A DNA stretch of 64,000 bases from Diogma glabrata (lineage: Eukaryota; Arthropoda; Insecta; Diptera; Cylindrotomidae): contig OY856187.1 of assembly GCA_963693315.1 (NCBI GenBank), positions 114,902,437 to 114,966,436 on the forward strand, given 5' to 3'. Shown here in pieces: positions 47,441-57,339 of this stretch. Under the pieces are notes generated by a model, which was given only the letters and a program-made list of their open reading frames with translations, was not told the DNA's origin and did no database searches. The translations under genes and the position numbers were made by a program. How positions within the stretch are numbered: the stretch's first letter is position 1; each line of letters opens with the position of its first letter.

Positions 47441-48224
47441 CGTTGGATAATTCCATAACTATGAGACCAATTATTGTACCGGATATATATATATAATTGA
47501 TCATGACTAATTATTGTATTACTCCCCAATTTACATGATCAAATCCGTCCAGTGATGAAATGTAGATGGTATTTTTAGCAATTCTATATTCAGGGTAGTT
47601 GTTTTAATTTGACTTTAAATTTGTATTGATATACCAACTTTTGTTATTTTTATGAGTTGTAGTGGCAGAAATGAATTACGATGGCTGTTGAATAAATTTT
47701 TTAAAAATTGCAATACCACAATAAGCTGATGTTTGTCGACTAACGCCAAAACAACTTATTCCGGGTTAATTAGAGTCTGGTATACTACCGCCCAAATTCT
47801 GATGATATCGATATAATTTATTTAGCACATTCAACCCAATTAATTAGATCTCAATATTTGCAAACCCCGAATTTAAATTCACCACCCTCAAGTCTTGATT
47901 GACTCCACTCATTATAATAACCGATCTGTTACGATAAGTTGTAAAAAATAAACTTTTCGTTTCCAATATCACCCATTGTAATTATGGTATTCGTTTTCAG
48001 CTCATCAAAAACGAAAAAAAAGAATCTGTTTTCATATACACACATTAACAGTTTTTTCTTCTAATTTTTTTTTACTATATAGAGCAATTCCAATTCTGAT
48101 TTCGATGAAATTTAATACACAGATAGCCAATGACAAAATAAAAATACCATTTCTTTCGAACAATGAAATTTCGCTCTGGGAATGACACAGGGTGGCGGCA
48201 AAGTTTTACGGGTTGGTTTTACGG

Positions 48225-50170
48225 CAGAAATAAAATGTTTAATTAGTTCGTAATCTAAAACGAAAGTTTCCCAATAACATGATTTCTCGTTTTGAAAATA
48301 AAATTCTTACAAAATTTTAATTTCCGTTTTTTCAATTTTTTGTTTTTTAAAAAGTGCATTTTATTTAACTAAAACCGCCTAAATTCTTGTTTTATAAAAA
48401 TTTGATTATTTTGAGGATACATATTAAGTATTTGAGGGTGTGGATGCTTTTTACATAATTGACTTTTTCGAATGAATGTACCTGAAATGTATCAAAACTG
48501 ATGCTGAGAAGTAAATAGTGAGAAAAATTATGTGAAATAAAATGCATGTTGAATAGAATTCATATAATAATTAACTTTTAATTTTTATTCTAAGTTGTGT
48601 TTTATTACACGCATGAAATGATTGTGTACCTTTTATAGTTACAGCCTCTTAGTATCTTGTATCTAGCCGTGACTTCATTCCTATATAATAATTTTTACTG
48701 ATATATGCAAAATTCATTGGTGATTGCCATTTTGTTGCCCATTCATAAAGATCTATAGGGCTTTGAATAATATTCTTGTTAGACAAACTTTATCGATGAG
48801 CACCTCGTTTCAATGTACCTCCTATTCCATCGCACGGTCCTTTTCCATGACTGGTAGCGTAGAAGTGCCACTCTGCGTCTATATTAACATCTGGTTTGTG
48901 GTAACATAGATTTATAAAACTATACTTATTTTTATACAAGAGCCAGCACCATCAGACTTTAGACTCATATAGACTTTTTTTCAGGATGTTTTATTTTATC
49001 TTTTATAGAATCAATCATTTGTGATATGAATAGATACACTGCCACACTATCATGTTCAGTTATATCAGAGATAATGACAAAACTTAAGTGATCGATACCT
49101 TGACTAGTAGGTGAATTATAATACATTAAAAACGATTGTATCGTAGCTTGCGAATTATTACAATGATAACTCTGCACAGAATCTTGAATGAAAAAAGAGC
49201 AATTTTTCGAAAAATCGCCAAGTACTCTCCCGCTTTTAAGTTTGCTTTTGTGTTTTCCAAATACATTAACTGTTGTGCCATAAAATAGTGAGGCATTAAT
49301 AATTTTAGCCTGTATGTTAATTTATGTTTAAATGCTGAAGAAGAATCGATGAACGTGTTCAAATTGCATCGATCAATGGTATTCCATTGCATGTATTTCA
49401 CCTCAAAAATGCCATGAGTTTTATAAATTTCATGTAATTTATCAGCCCGTTCCTAAAGATTTTCAACACATTCCACACATTGACATTCCTCATGTAATTC
49501 ACCACAACTAACAAATTTCATTTCACCATATACCAGTAAAAATTATTACATGGAAATGAAGTCACGGCTAGAAGCAAGATACAGAGAGACTGTAACTATA
49601 AAAGGTCATCATTTCATGCGTTCATACCCAAAGATGAAAAATCATGCTCACAAACATATATTCCAATTCAGCTAGAACTAGGATTTTTCAGATAAGCCGT
49701 TAATATGCAATGTAAATTTACTTTATATTTTGAATTTCTTTTATATTATTTTATATTATTAATAAATGTATATTGTTTTTATTACACAAATTAGAATAAA
49801 AATAAAAAGTTAATTATTATATGAATTCTATACAACATGCATTTATTTCACATAATTTTTCTCACTATTTACTTCTCAACATCAGTTTTAATATATTTCA
49901 GGTACATTAATTTATCATTAATTTCGGACAGGTAGAAATGGGAGAAAAGTCAATTATGTAAAAAAGCATCCACACCCTCAAATACTTAACTTGTATCCTC
50001 AAAATAGTTAAATTTTTATAAAACAAGAATTCAGGCGGTTTTAGTTAAATAAAATGCATTTTTTAAAAAACAAATTGAAAAAACAGAAATTAACATTTTG
50101 TAAGAATTTTATTTTCAAAACGAGAAATCATGCCATTAGGAAACTTTCGTTTTAGATTACAAACTAATTA
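48225..50170 (-). mobile_element. Long-TIR DNA transposon with a broken minus-strand gene
   Basis: Inverted arms about 48225-48700 and 49540-50170 pair over several hundred bases. Landmarks are GTATTTGAGGGTGTGGATGC (left about 48431, inverted near 49967-49986) and GCATGAAATGATTGTG (left about 48613, inverted near 49610). The right arm carries about 160 extra bases. Between them is a decayed gene on the minus strand. I could not find an unambiguous target duplication. Confidence 0.75.
48690..49401 (-). pseudogene. Transposon-encoded protein with ATSHGKGPCDG motif, broken
   Basis: Reading from 49401 down on the minus strand there is an N-terminal piece (HYFMAQQLMYLENTKANLKA), then GDFSKNCSFFIQDSVQSYHC, NNSQATIQSFLMYY, SFVIISDITEHDSVAVYLF, a SDGAGS remnant, and finally EWHFYATSHGKGPCDGIGG with TLKRGAHR and SPIDLYEWATKWQ. 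I associate this motif set with a protein family that is repetitive in insect and other invertebrate genomes and looks transposon-encoded; I cannot name its superfamily with confidence. Several frameshifts and a stop after GAHR make it a pseudogene. Its position between long inverted arms supports a transposase role. Confidence 0.65.
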
Positions 50171-50817
50171 AACATTTTTTTTCTGGAAAAAATGTGGTTA
50201 AAGTGAGGGTACCCTCAACAGCGCCATTTTTGAAAATATTATTTAAGTTTAACACAGTTTTAAAAAATACTAAAAAATTTAAAAAAAATTTCATTACTAT
50301 TCTTGTATGAATAATGTTATTTAACATATAATCATTTAGCACAAGCATTTTGATTTTAATTCATTTTAATAGTGCATTATTTTAATCTTTGTACACAAGA
50401 CAGGTACACAAATAGCCTAATCGTTCAATGCACAAAACACATTTCATTTTCCTTTCTTTGGCTTTTTTATCAATAACAATTTGTATTATTATCTGTCGAC
50501 AGTGTTCGTAAAAGTTTATATTGTTAAACCATAAACAAGCAAAAAAAATTTTATATTAAGTAACGATTTCATAGCATAAATCGTTTAGATTAGTTCTAAT
50601 GATTTTATGAATTTGATTAAACAACACGTATAGTTTTGCACCAGATCTAGATAATATTAAAGTTGAAAAATATCGGGTAACTGCAGATTAAATGTCTTTT
50701 TTCATGATAATTGTAATTATCGAAAAAAGCAGCGAGTCGTTAAAAATTTAATAAAAGCGTATTTTACAATTGAATATGCTAAATTATAATTTTTTTTATT
50801 TTTTTGTTTTATTTCAG

Positions 50818-51221
50818 CTTCATCTACAGCTGTACTTGTGCAACTAACACCTCTTTTAGGCGCCTTAGTGGGTATTGTAGTAACTCTCCTTTTAATTGGA
50901 GTTTGTATTGTTGCGTTTATTAAACTACGTAAACCTAAACGTCATGACCCACGTCTTCAAGAAAATAATCAAACAGATTGTCATCAAACAAAAGGCAGTT
51001 CTGAGCCTTTACAACAAAGCATGAGTGATAGTCGTTCCAGCCTTGATGAAAAGAATCCAGACGTTGTACCTATAGAAAATAGCGAAGATGAGGAGAAAGC
51101 ATTTGATCGTCTTAAATTTGATACACAACGAATTTTATATACTCCAGGTGTCAGTATATCACCACCTCCACAGATTACCAGAACATCACTCTCACCGACA
51201 TCAGAATTTAACACAAAATCG
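50818..51221 (+). CDS. Sidestep-like exon: transmembrane helix and proximal cytoplasmic tail
   Basis: Acceptor ATTTCAG ends at 50817; donor GTAAGT at 51222. Phase 1 in, phase 0 out. It encodes a short extracellular stalk, the membrane helix LLGALVGIVVTLLLIGVCIV and the basic stop-transfer KLRKPKRH. A polar tail follows with an acidic patch (ENSEDEEKAFD) and a Pro-rich SPPPQITRTSLSP segment. The frame runs on into the intron to a stop at 51261, but the strong donor and the matching downstream exon favour splicing. Confidence 0.88.
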
Positions 51222-51383
51222 GTAAGTTGGAATATGCCAAATAATCGCATGTATTTTATTTGAACATAAATCATTCCACCTTTGATAAGTCATTAAAAAT
51301 TAGATTAATTATTTAATAAATAAAATTAAGCAAAACGAGATTGTAAATTGAATTTTATATTTTTTATCAATATAATTTATTAG

Positions 51384-51752
51384 TACGCTGCCCTATCATT
51401 AACAACAAATCCTGGATATGCTCTACATAATACACTACCTACTCGTCCACATATATATTCAAGTCCATTATTATCACGTTCACCATCAAATATTTATACT
51501 CGAATACCATCATCACAACAACAACTACAACAGCATACACATCGTAATTTTATACCATATAATCATAATAGTAGTAATCAATTAGCACAATTAAATTCAA
51601 TTCAACATATACCAAATCATCATCAATCAGTTACAGCGGCAACAACGATAAACGGTAGTGGATCATCTTATGGCGTTACAATTCCTTTGCTATCGAAAAC
51701 CTCAAATGGTTTTAATACAATTTTAAATAATGACCTAGACGATAATTCATGA
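51384..51752 (+). CDS. Sidestep-like last exon: distal cytoplasmic tail
   Basis: Acceptor TTATTAG ends at 51383. It reads YAALSLTTNPGYALHNTLPT in phase 0 for 122 codons and ends at TGA 51750-51752. The tail is low-complexity, with runs of Gln and His (SSQQQLQQHTHRN) and many Asn and Ser; SPLLSRSPSNIYTRIPS could carry kinase or SH3-type sites. It contains no ATG and so cannot be found as a free-standing gene; it is recognised by splice consistency and by lying right after the TM exon. Confidence 0.78.
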   Translation, partial: YAALSLTTNPGYALHNTLPTRPHIYSSPLLSRSPSNIYTRIPSSQQQLQQHTHRNFIPYNHNSSNQLAQLNSIQHIPNHHQSVTAATTINGSGSSYGVTIPLLSKTSNGFNTILNNDLDDNS

Positions 51753-51892
51753 TCTTTAATCGAAGATAGTTGTCAATTATATGATTTAAGTAAAAATAGT
51801 AATAGAACAACGGTTGTATAAAAATAAATTAAATTTTAAAATAATTTTTAGTATAATTATTTAAAAATGTATTTTATAATTAGATCAATAAA
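51753..51892 (+). terminator. 3' UTR and first polyadenylation signal
   Basis: After the stop codon the sequence becomes very AT-rich. The first AATAAA lies at 51887-51892, with further ones near 51980 and 52015. Which is used cannot be told from sequence. Confidence 0.5.
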
Positions 51893-52344
51893 ATAAAATA
51901 TGAAAAAAAAAATCAAAAGAAAGGAAAGTATTAAGTATAAAAACAAATTTGTAATTAAAAAAAAACTATACATATGAATACAATAAATAAATTAAATTCG
52001 TGTTAATATATAAATAAATAAATAAATAAATTATAAACAAAGACTGATTCAGAAAAAAGAAAATCTTTAAATTTTGTTGATATAAATGTAAAGAATTATT
52101 TTTGTTTTTAGTTAGCTTTTTAATTGCTTTTTATTAATTTTTTGTTTATAATTTTAATAGTTATAAAAAAACAAATATATATCGATATACTTATAAAGTA
52201 ATTATGATGAAACGAAATTTATGAACTTTTTTGTATTTATTCCAAAAAGATTTTATCAAAATAAAATATTTTAAATAAAAATTGGTGTGTTTCATTTATA
52301 TATTAAGCACATGGCATTTTTTTATTGGAGGGTCCCGAAACTGA
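51893..52344. other. AT-rich downstream flank
   Basis: No gene. Contains a TAAA microsatellite near 52010-52030. May be part of the 3' UTR if a distal polyadenylation site is used. Confidence 0.45.
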
Positions 52345-52750
52345 ACTAATTAGCTAGCTAGTTCGAGTAGCACTGCGACCTAAAAATCTATTGTGCTTAA
52401 CCCTGATGTCACCGCAGGATGAGCAATGTGGTCGAATCGGAGCCTCTTTAACATAGTTAATTAGTTGGATTGGAATAATGTTTTTTGGTATAGAGGAAGT
52501 CAGCCAGGAAGGTCTCCCTTGACCAAGTTTAATGTATCTGCGCCATGTAAGGTCAGAGCAGTTACAGATAATGTGTTCCATGACTTCTACCTCCGAGTTG
52601 CAGAATCTGCATCTGTCGGAGGCAGCAAAGCCTAATATGTTAAGGTGGTGATTTATCGGATCGTGTCCTGTCACACACTATGTTAATATGTTTAGAGACT
52701 CTCTTTCAAGATCGAGTGTTTTAAAAGGGGAGGCGGGGAAGTCGCCTAAA
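52345..52750 (-). pseudogene. C-terminal fragment of an R1/jockey-like LINE ORF2
   Basis: The minus strand reads TGHDPINHHLNILGF, DRCRFCNSEVEVMEHIICNC, then SDLTWRRY. This is the TGH.P.N.HL plus CxxC-x-HxxxxC region found near the C-terminus of R1- and jockey-type reverse transcriptase polyproteins. Just upstream, LDLERESLNILT is separated from it by a stop, so it is inactive. The RT domain itself is absent. It lies about 600 bp beyond the sidestep-like gene. Confidence 0.8.
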
Positions 52751-54199
52751 AACTTTTTTGAGTGCAGCTAACCTTCCCACATACACATGGTAAGTATTAT
52801 TCCAAAGTTTAATTTTATTGAATCTAGACATTTAATGGCATACTTGTGTAGCGTAGCACTAATTATTTAAAAGAATGGTTTCTGTTATGGCTAAGGTGAA
52901 CAAATTAATAAAGAAAACGAAAATTTCTGATGGTGTAATACACTCCTACTTTGACTATTAAATTTGTACGTCCAATTTTCAATATTTCAACTAAGCACTT
53001 TGTAATTGGACATTGGCTGCTGCTGAAGAGTCCAAGCGATGAATCTAATGAGTATTTTTGACAGCTGCAATAAATCCAAATTAGTTTTGTAGATGCATTA
53101 ATTTTTCTTGAAGTATTCTTTGCAGCTAGAACAATATTTTACGTCACATTAATTACTTTGTGTCAATATACAGCTTGACACTATGGATGCACAAACGAGT
53201 TAATGTAAACATGTCACCAGAAACAGAAAGACAAAAGTGTATACGTAAAGCTGATAATTTTCGAATATGCTGTGTATATAGCTGATATAATTAGTGATAT
53301 TGATGCAAACTCGATTGTTTCCACTATAATTATTTCATTGCCATTAACATGATATGATATTCTAATTCTTTTACTGTATATAGTACATTTTTGTTAATAA
53401 ATTTTATAGATTTCCGCTCGGAAATTCTTCAAAAAATAACTGATCCTCCCGAAAATTTTAATTCTCTTCTACTTAGAATTACAAAGAAACACAGCTAATA
53501 TAAAACGCACATAAGCAATTAACATTAATTTTGTTATTACATTATATTGTTTGAAAAGAATAATATTAAAATATGTTAATAAAAACTAAATTTGATTATA
53601 TTTATTAAATTAGAAGATAACGTTATTTTATATCTTAAAGACAAAGTGTTTTGGAAAAACCATTAAAAAGGAAGGACATAACATTTACAAAAAAAGGCGC
53701 AGTTAAACAATGATCAATCTGAAGTAAGTTACATTTCATTATACAAATTTTTGGAAACTTATCTCTTTTTCCACCAGGAGTCGAAATACAATTTGTTAGG
53801 GTGAACTACATTGACTGGAAGAAAAAAAATGTACGACGCAATCAAGTGCATGCGTAATTTTTCGACTATGTATTTTTTTGTTAGAACTGGAAGATACAGC
53901 CAAAGGATATCTAATCCGAAATAACATACAATTCTTAGTTAATTTTCTGATTGAAGGATAGAAAATGTAACAATTGAATAACCCTCGGTGTTGCTCGTGC
54001 AACAAATCAAAAAAATAAAATTTCTCAAAAAAATAAATATAAGAAAACTTAAATATTTAAAAAAAAATACTGGAAATAAAAATATTTTCAAAAATCAAAG
54101 CAACCCAAAGTTTGGTTTTTGTTATGGATAACATATTTTTAAAATAAAATTTGAAAAAAATAAAATCACAAAGTATGAACCTATACAAAACCACCAACC
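52751..54199. other. No recognised feature
   Basis: AT-rich DNA without a supported gene. The 69-codon minus-strand frame at 53796-54005 has no known motif. Confidence 0.45.
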
Positions 54200-54740
54200 A
54201 AATATTGTAAGCCCGCTTGTTTTTTTAGTACAGAAAAAAATCGTAAACTAATAGCGCCATTTTGAAATTAAAACTCAGTACGAAAAAAAGTTTAAAAATA
54301 ACTAATCCATTTTATAGTGGGGTTTTGACCTATAACGAAATTTTTTTTCATTAATCGTACTTGATTAATGAAAAAATGTTTTTCGGCAGACGGATGTAAA
54401 ATTTAACTTTACAGCCGCTTGAGAAAAGGTTAAAATCTTACTCATTTACATATAACGCAATATTTTTACGGCGGCAGTAAATTAAATTTCATATTTTTAA
54501 GGCGGTAGAAAAGTCCCCATTTTTCCACATTTTTACGGCGGCAGCAAACGTAACATAACATGAGATTATGAATTAATTAAAATATGTTGAACAAGACCAA
54601 AACACTTTTTCAAACAAATTGTATAACTATGACAAAAAATAACAAAAATTTTGATTGGATTACGAAATTTTGAATTATTGTATAACTATGATAACAAAAA
54701 ATATCAAATATTTTGATTCGATTATGAAATTTTGAAATGA
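54200..54740. repeat. Fragments of the 5.9-kb repeat and of palindrome families P1 and P3
   Basis: 54200-54300 resembles 5880-6000. 54380-54560 is an inverted partial copy of P1 (CGGCAGACGG, then TTTAACTTTACAGCCGCTTG, then ACGGCGGCAG modules). 54570-54740 matches the P3 body twice (TATGTTGAACAAGACC, then AACTATGAcAAaAAATA-type phrases). The order differs from the intact copies, suggesting rearrangement. Confidence 0.55.
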
Positions 54741-55017
54741 AAGATTTAGACTGAGAGCCAGTGATCGGCAGACTTAAGGTAGGTTAGCAAACTCCATATT
54801 GATGCTAGGTATACTATTTCACCTTCTGTAGGTGAAATGGGTATTCTGCACTGTCTCCTTCGATGGTTCCTTTGGGCTTGCCCGGATGTCAAAAAACGTA
54901 AGAATTGACTTTTAAACTTATTCCGGTTCCTAGTATTCTTTTAAAATTTCAAAGTTCGAAAATTTTATGAAAATTTACGTTAATTCAACAAAATTGAAAT
55001 TTGTATATGTTATTTTA
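54741..55017. other. No recognised feature
   Basis: No supported gene or repeat was identified here. Confidence 0.35.
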
Positions 55018-55212
55018 TATTACTTCGGTCTGAAAGACCTAAGTATTACATACATGAGCTCAAAGTGAAATTCTTCTCGACGTTTTAGGACCTCCTGATT
55101 CTAAAAAAGCAAAAAAAAAATGTATGCCTGTCTGCCGGCCGTCACAACCGACGAAATCTAGAAAACGGCTGAACGGATTTGAAAAATTTTTTTTTCTAAA
55201 AATAGGTATACT

Positions 55213-55929
55213 TGTGGCAATAACTTCCCATAAATTTGAAATAGTAATTATAATAACTCCTGCTTTTAAAAATCAAAGAGAAAAGTTGCCTGGAAAAACG
55301 ATGATTGAAATAAAACTTTTAAAATATTCATTCATTCGTTTTTTCATTATTGAAATGATGGTTAATTGTTTTGAAGAACATTTTTAATTAAAATATTATC
55401 TCTGCTGATTAATTTTAAGAACTAAATACTGTAATATAGAGTTGTTTAAAGTATTTAGTATCACTCCAATATGTTATGCAAAAATAAATTCCATGATTAA
55501 TAATTAACAATGTATAATCAAAAATATTAAATATACGATATAATAAACGTATGTAAGTTTGCATCTTCAATTGAATGTCATGTTTTTAAATTGAAACAGA
55601 ATTTGGTAGTATACATATCAGTTTTCAAAATAATAAATGTAATTTAGATGTTCTGATATATACAAACATCAGTAAAGAAATCGAAAAATTGATAAATCTC
55701 TGAAATTGTTGCTAATGTGATTTGGAATATACAACATTATTAAAATATTCAAATATCAACTTCATCAAGCGTCAACTCCATCGTTCAAGATTATTTCATC
55801 TCCTCATCGCTTGCTCGCCTCAACAGCTCTCAACATTTCTTTCAACTTTTCATCTGGATACCTCCAATTACCAAACAGCAATCAACTCAACTGAATCAAC
55901 TCATCATCTGGATACCTCCTGCTACCAAA
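55213..55929 (+). repeat. 5' LTR, 717 bp
   Basis: Runs from TGTGGCAATAACTTCCC to CTGCTACCAAA. I compared it with 60630-61346 by eye and saw no differences. It would contain the promoter and the start of the genomic RNA; no unambiguous TATA box can be chosen in such AT-rich DNA. It does not end in the common CA. Confidence 0.92.
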
Positions 55930-55931
55930 AT

Positions 55932-55943
55932 TGGTGACCCCGA
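55932..55943 (+). promoter_or_regulatory. Primer binding site, tRNA-Trp
   Basis: TGGTGACCCCGA lies two bases after the 5' LTR and is complementary to the 3' end of tRNA-Trp (the same 12 bases are used by avian alpharetroviruses). Complementarity fades beyond 12 bases. It primes minus-strand DNA synthesis. Confidence 0.85.
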
Positions 55944-56228
55944 TAAGAATCGTTCCAGGTAATTTTTCTTTTTATTTTTAAAAATCAGGAGTTGATTAAA
56001 TAAATTTTGTTTTATTGATGCAAACATTTTTTTTTTTTTTTCGAATTGCATTACAAATATTTTGATTGTCTCCGCTCACAGTGCGTTTTATTAAGGAAAC
56101 TTTTGTTGTATCGATAACGTTGTTGGTTGCAATCTGCGCATTTGTGATTGCCAACCCACACACACTAAAAGTTTTATTGGCTGCAACATTCTTTTACCTT
56201 GTTGCCGTCTTCCTTGCCCACTTCAGTA

Positions 56229-57305
56229 ATGTCTGCGAGCGACCCACCCAATTTAATCGAACTTGATCAGGAACAAGCTGCTCATACCTTCACGGTAACA
56301 CAAGAGCAGCTTGACAAGATATTAGATGAACGAATGGAAGCTGCATTTGCCAGAATGCAACTCCATCAAACATCTGCCTTCTCATCTACACCTTCCTCCC
56401 CAAAACCGCCACCTGCAAGTTCGGTTGAAAAACTTTCTTCAACATCCGCTCCCCAAATTAACGCAATTACCCCAAAAGTCCCTCCCATTTGGTCTGATAA
56501 GCCAGAACTTTGGTTTATCATGCTTGAGGGCCAATTCTCTCTGGGCAACATTAAGTCCCAGCAAGCCAAGTACGGTTATGTACTTGGTGTCTTAACGCCG
56601 TGTCTTGCTACGCTGGTAAGAGACATTATTTCTCAACCAGACACGGTTAATCCTTATGATAAGCTAAAAGAGGCTCTTCTAGACCGCTTATCAAGCAGCC
56701 CTTCTGATCGCTTGCGCAACGTGCTCCGCGGTATGGAACTTGGGGATAAAAAGCCCTCACAATTTCTTCGGGATTTAACTGCTGAATCCCAAGGTCTCGT
56801 TTCAGAGAAAATGTTAAAAATTATTTGGGAAGATAAACTTCCACAGGCTGTGCGTACCGCTATCGCAGTAGTCAAGGCTGACTTGCCAAATACTGCTGAG
56901 ATAGCTGACAGAATTTTGGCCACTTTGGTTGGTCCAACACTAAGTGCGGTAGATACTCCTGCCGCTCCTTCTTCTTCCTCCAGTGAGGACAAGGTCTGGG
57001 CTCTGAGATATCAAGAATTGCAGACCCAACACGCACAGCTGCTGAATGCCTTGCAGCAAAAATCTTCTTCTCGACCTTTCCCTCGTAGTCGTAGTAGATC
57101 CAAGGATCGAAACGACTATAACAATTTTCGAAATAATCGCTCCAATTGCTCTAATCAATCTTCCGCGCGACCTCGTTCCAAGTCGCGCACTCAAATGTTC
57201 GATGGTATATGTTATTACCATCACACTTACGGGGATAACGCACGCAAATGTGACCCCGATTGCAAATTATATTGCCCAAAATTTTCAACTCCAAAAAACT
57301 TCTAA
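56229..57305 (+). CDS. gag: Gag of the CsRn1-type retrotransposon
   Basis: 358 residues from the ATG at 56229 ([20 protein letters not shown]). The open frame extends upstream to a TTG at 56199, but there is no earlier ATG. The middle ([20 protein letters not shown], then [20 protein letters not shown]) matches the capsid region of CsRn1-like insect elements. A basic Arg/Ser/Asn-rich stretch (residues about 280-320) precedes the Cys-His motif C328-x2-H331-x9-C341-x3-C345, the unusual CHCC type of this clade. Gag forms the particle and binds the RNA. It ends at TAA 57303-57305, six bases after a slippery heptamer that leads into pol. Confidence 0.92.
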   Translation: MSASDPPNLIELDQEQAAHTFTVTQEQLDKILDERMEAAFARMQLHQTSAFSSTPSSPKPPPASSVEKLSSTSAPQINAITPKVPPIWSDKPELWFIMLEGQFSLGNIKSQQAKYGYVLGVLTPCLATLVRDIISQPDTVNPYDKLKEALLDRLSSSPSDRLRNVLRGMELGDKKPSQFLRDLTAESQGLVSEKMLKIIWEDKLPQAVRTAIAVVKADLPNTAEIADRILATLVGPTLSAVDTPAAPSSSSSEDKVWALRYQELQTQHAQLLNALQQKSSSRPFPRSRSRSKDRNDYNNFRNNRSNCSNQSSARPRSKSRTQMFDGICYYHHTYGDNARKCDPDCKLYCPKFSTPKNF

Positions 57306-57339
57306 GCTCATCACATGAGGCGGCGTGTGATGATAGCTT
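57293..57339 (+). promoter_or_regulatory. -1 ribosomal frameshift signal between gag and pol
   Basis: The gag-frame bases A AAA AAC (57293-57299) form a canonical X-XXY-YYZ slippery heptamer, one of the strongest known. After four bases a two-part stem follows: AAGCT (57304-57308) with AGCTT (57335-57339), and ATCACA (57310-57315) with TGTGAT (57326-57331), enclosing a 10-base loop. Slipping back one base on this site joins Gag to Pol without a stop. The spacer is at the short end of known examples. Confidence 0.85.

Larger units (their letters stand above)
38215..50817 (+). other. 12.6-kb intron filled with transposons
   Basis: Between the FN3 exon and the transmembrane exon lie a hAT fossil, a dispersed repeat, hairpins, a long foldback, a tandem array and a long-TIR element, each listed separately. 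Unlisted stretches (40560-41187, 41310-41749, 44197-44745, 47441-48224, 50171-50817) show no supported feature. Donor GTAAGC and acceptor ATTTCAG are good. Confidence 0.8.
13934..51752 (+). other. Sidestep-family Ig-superfamily receptor gene, 3' portion (8 exons)
   Basis: Eight exons join with consistent phases and GT-AG boundaries into one open frame of about 700 residues. Domain order is three Ig domains, one FN3 domain, one membrane helix, then a cytoplasmic tail of roughly 230 residues. The hallmark linkers fit the arthropod Sidestep family: VPPLYVKLQG, an SPDGNVT segment, APIVSLSLGAPLNP, YPPVCK, and PDPVKNCT before the FN3. Drosophila Sidestep is a membrane ligand that binds Beat-family receptors and guides motor axons; paralogs Side-II to Side-VIII share this layout. 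I cannot say which paralog this is. The signal peptide and first Ig domain are missing and should be on exons left of the window. Introns within the span measure 85, 2463, 63, 83, 20249, 12603 and 162 bp; the two largest are packed with transposons. Confidence 0.87.

Noticed and set aside
52354..52674. Zinc-finger host gene
   Set aside because: The Cys-His segment with the TGH.P.N.HL lead-in is the C-terminal signature of R1/jockey LINEs, and a stop lies just upstream.
56199..56228. Gag start at 56199
   Set aside because: The codon there is TTG. The first in-frame ATG is at 56229, so that start was used.
56066..56266. 66-codon hydrophobic open frame in the leader before gag
   Set aside because: It starts at TTG, has no ATG, overlaps the gag start in another frame and matches no family; two hydrophobic stretches can arise by chance.
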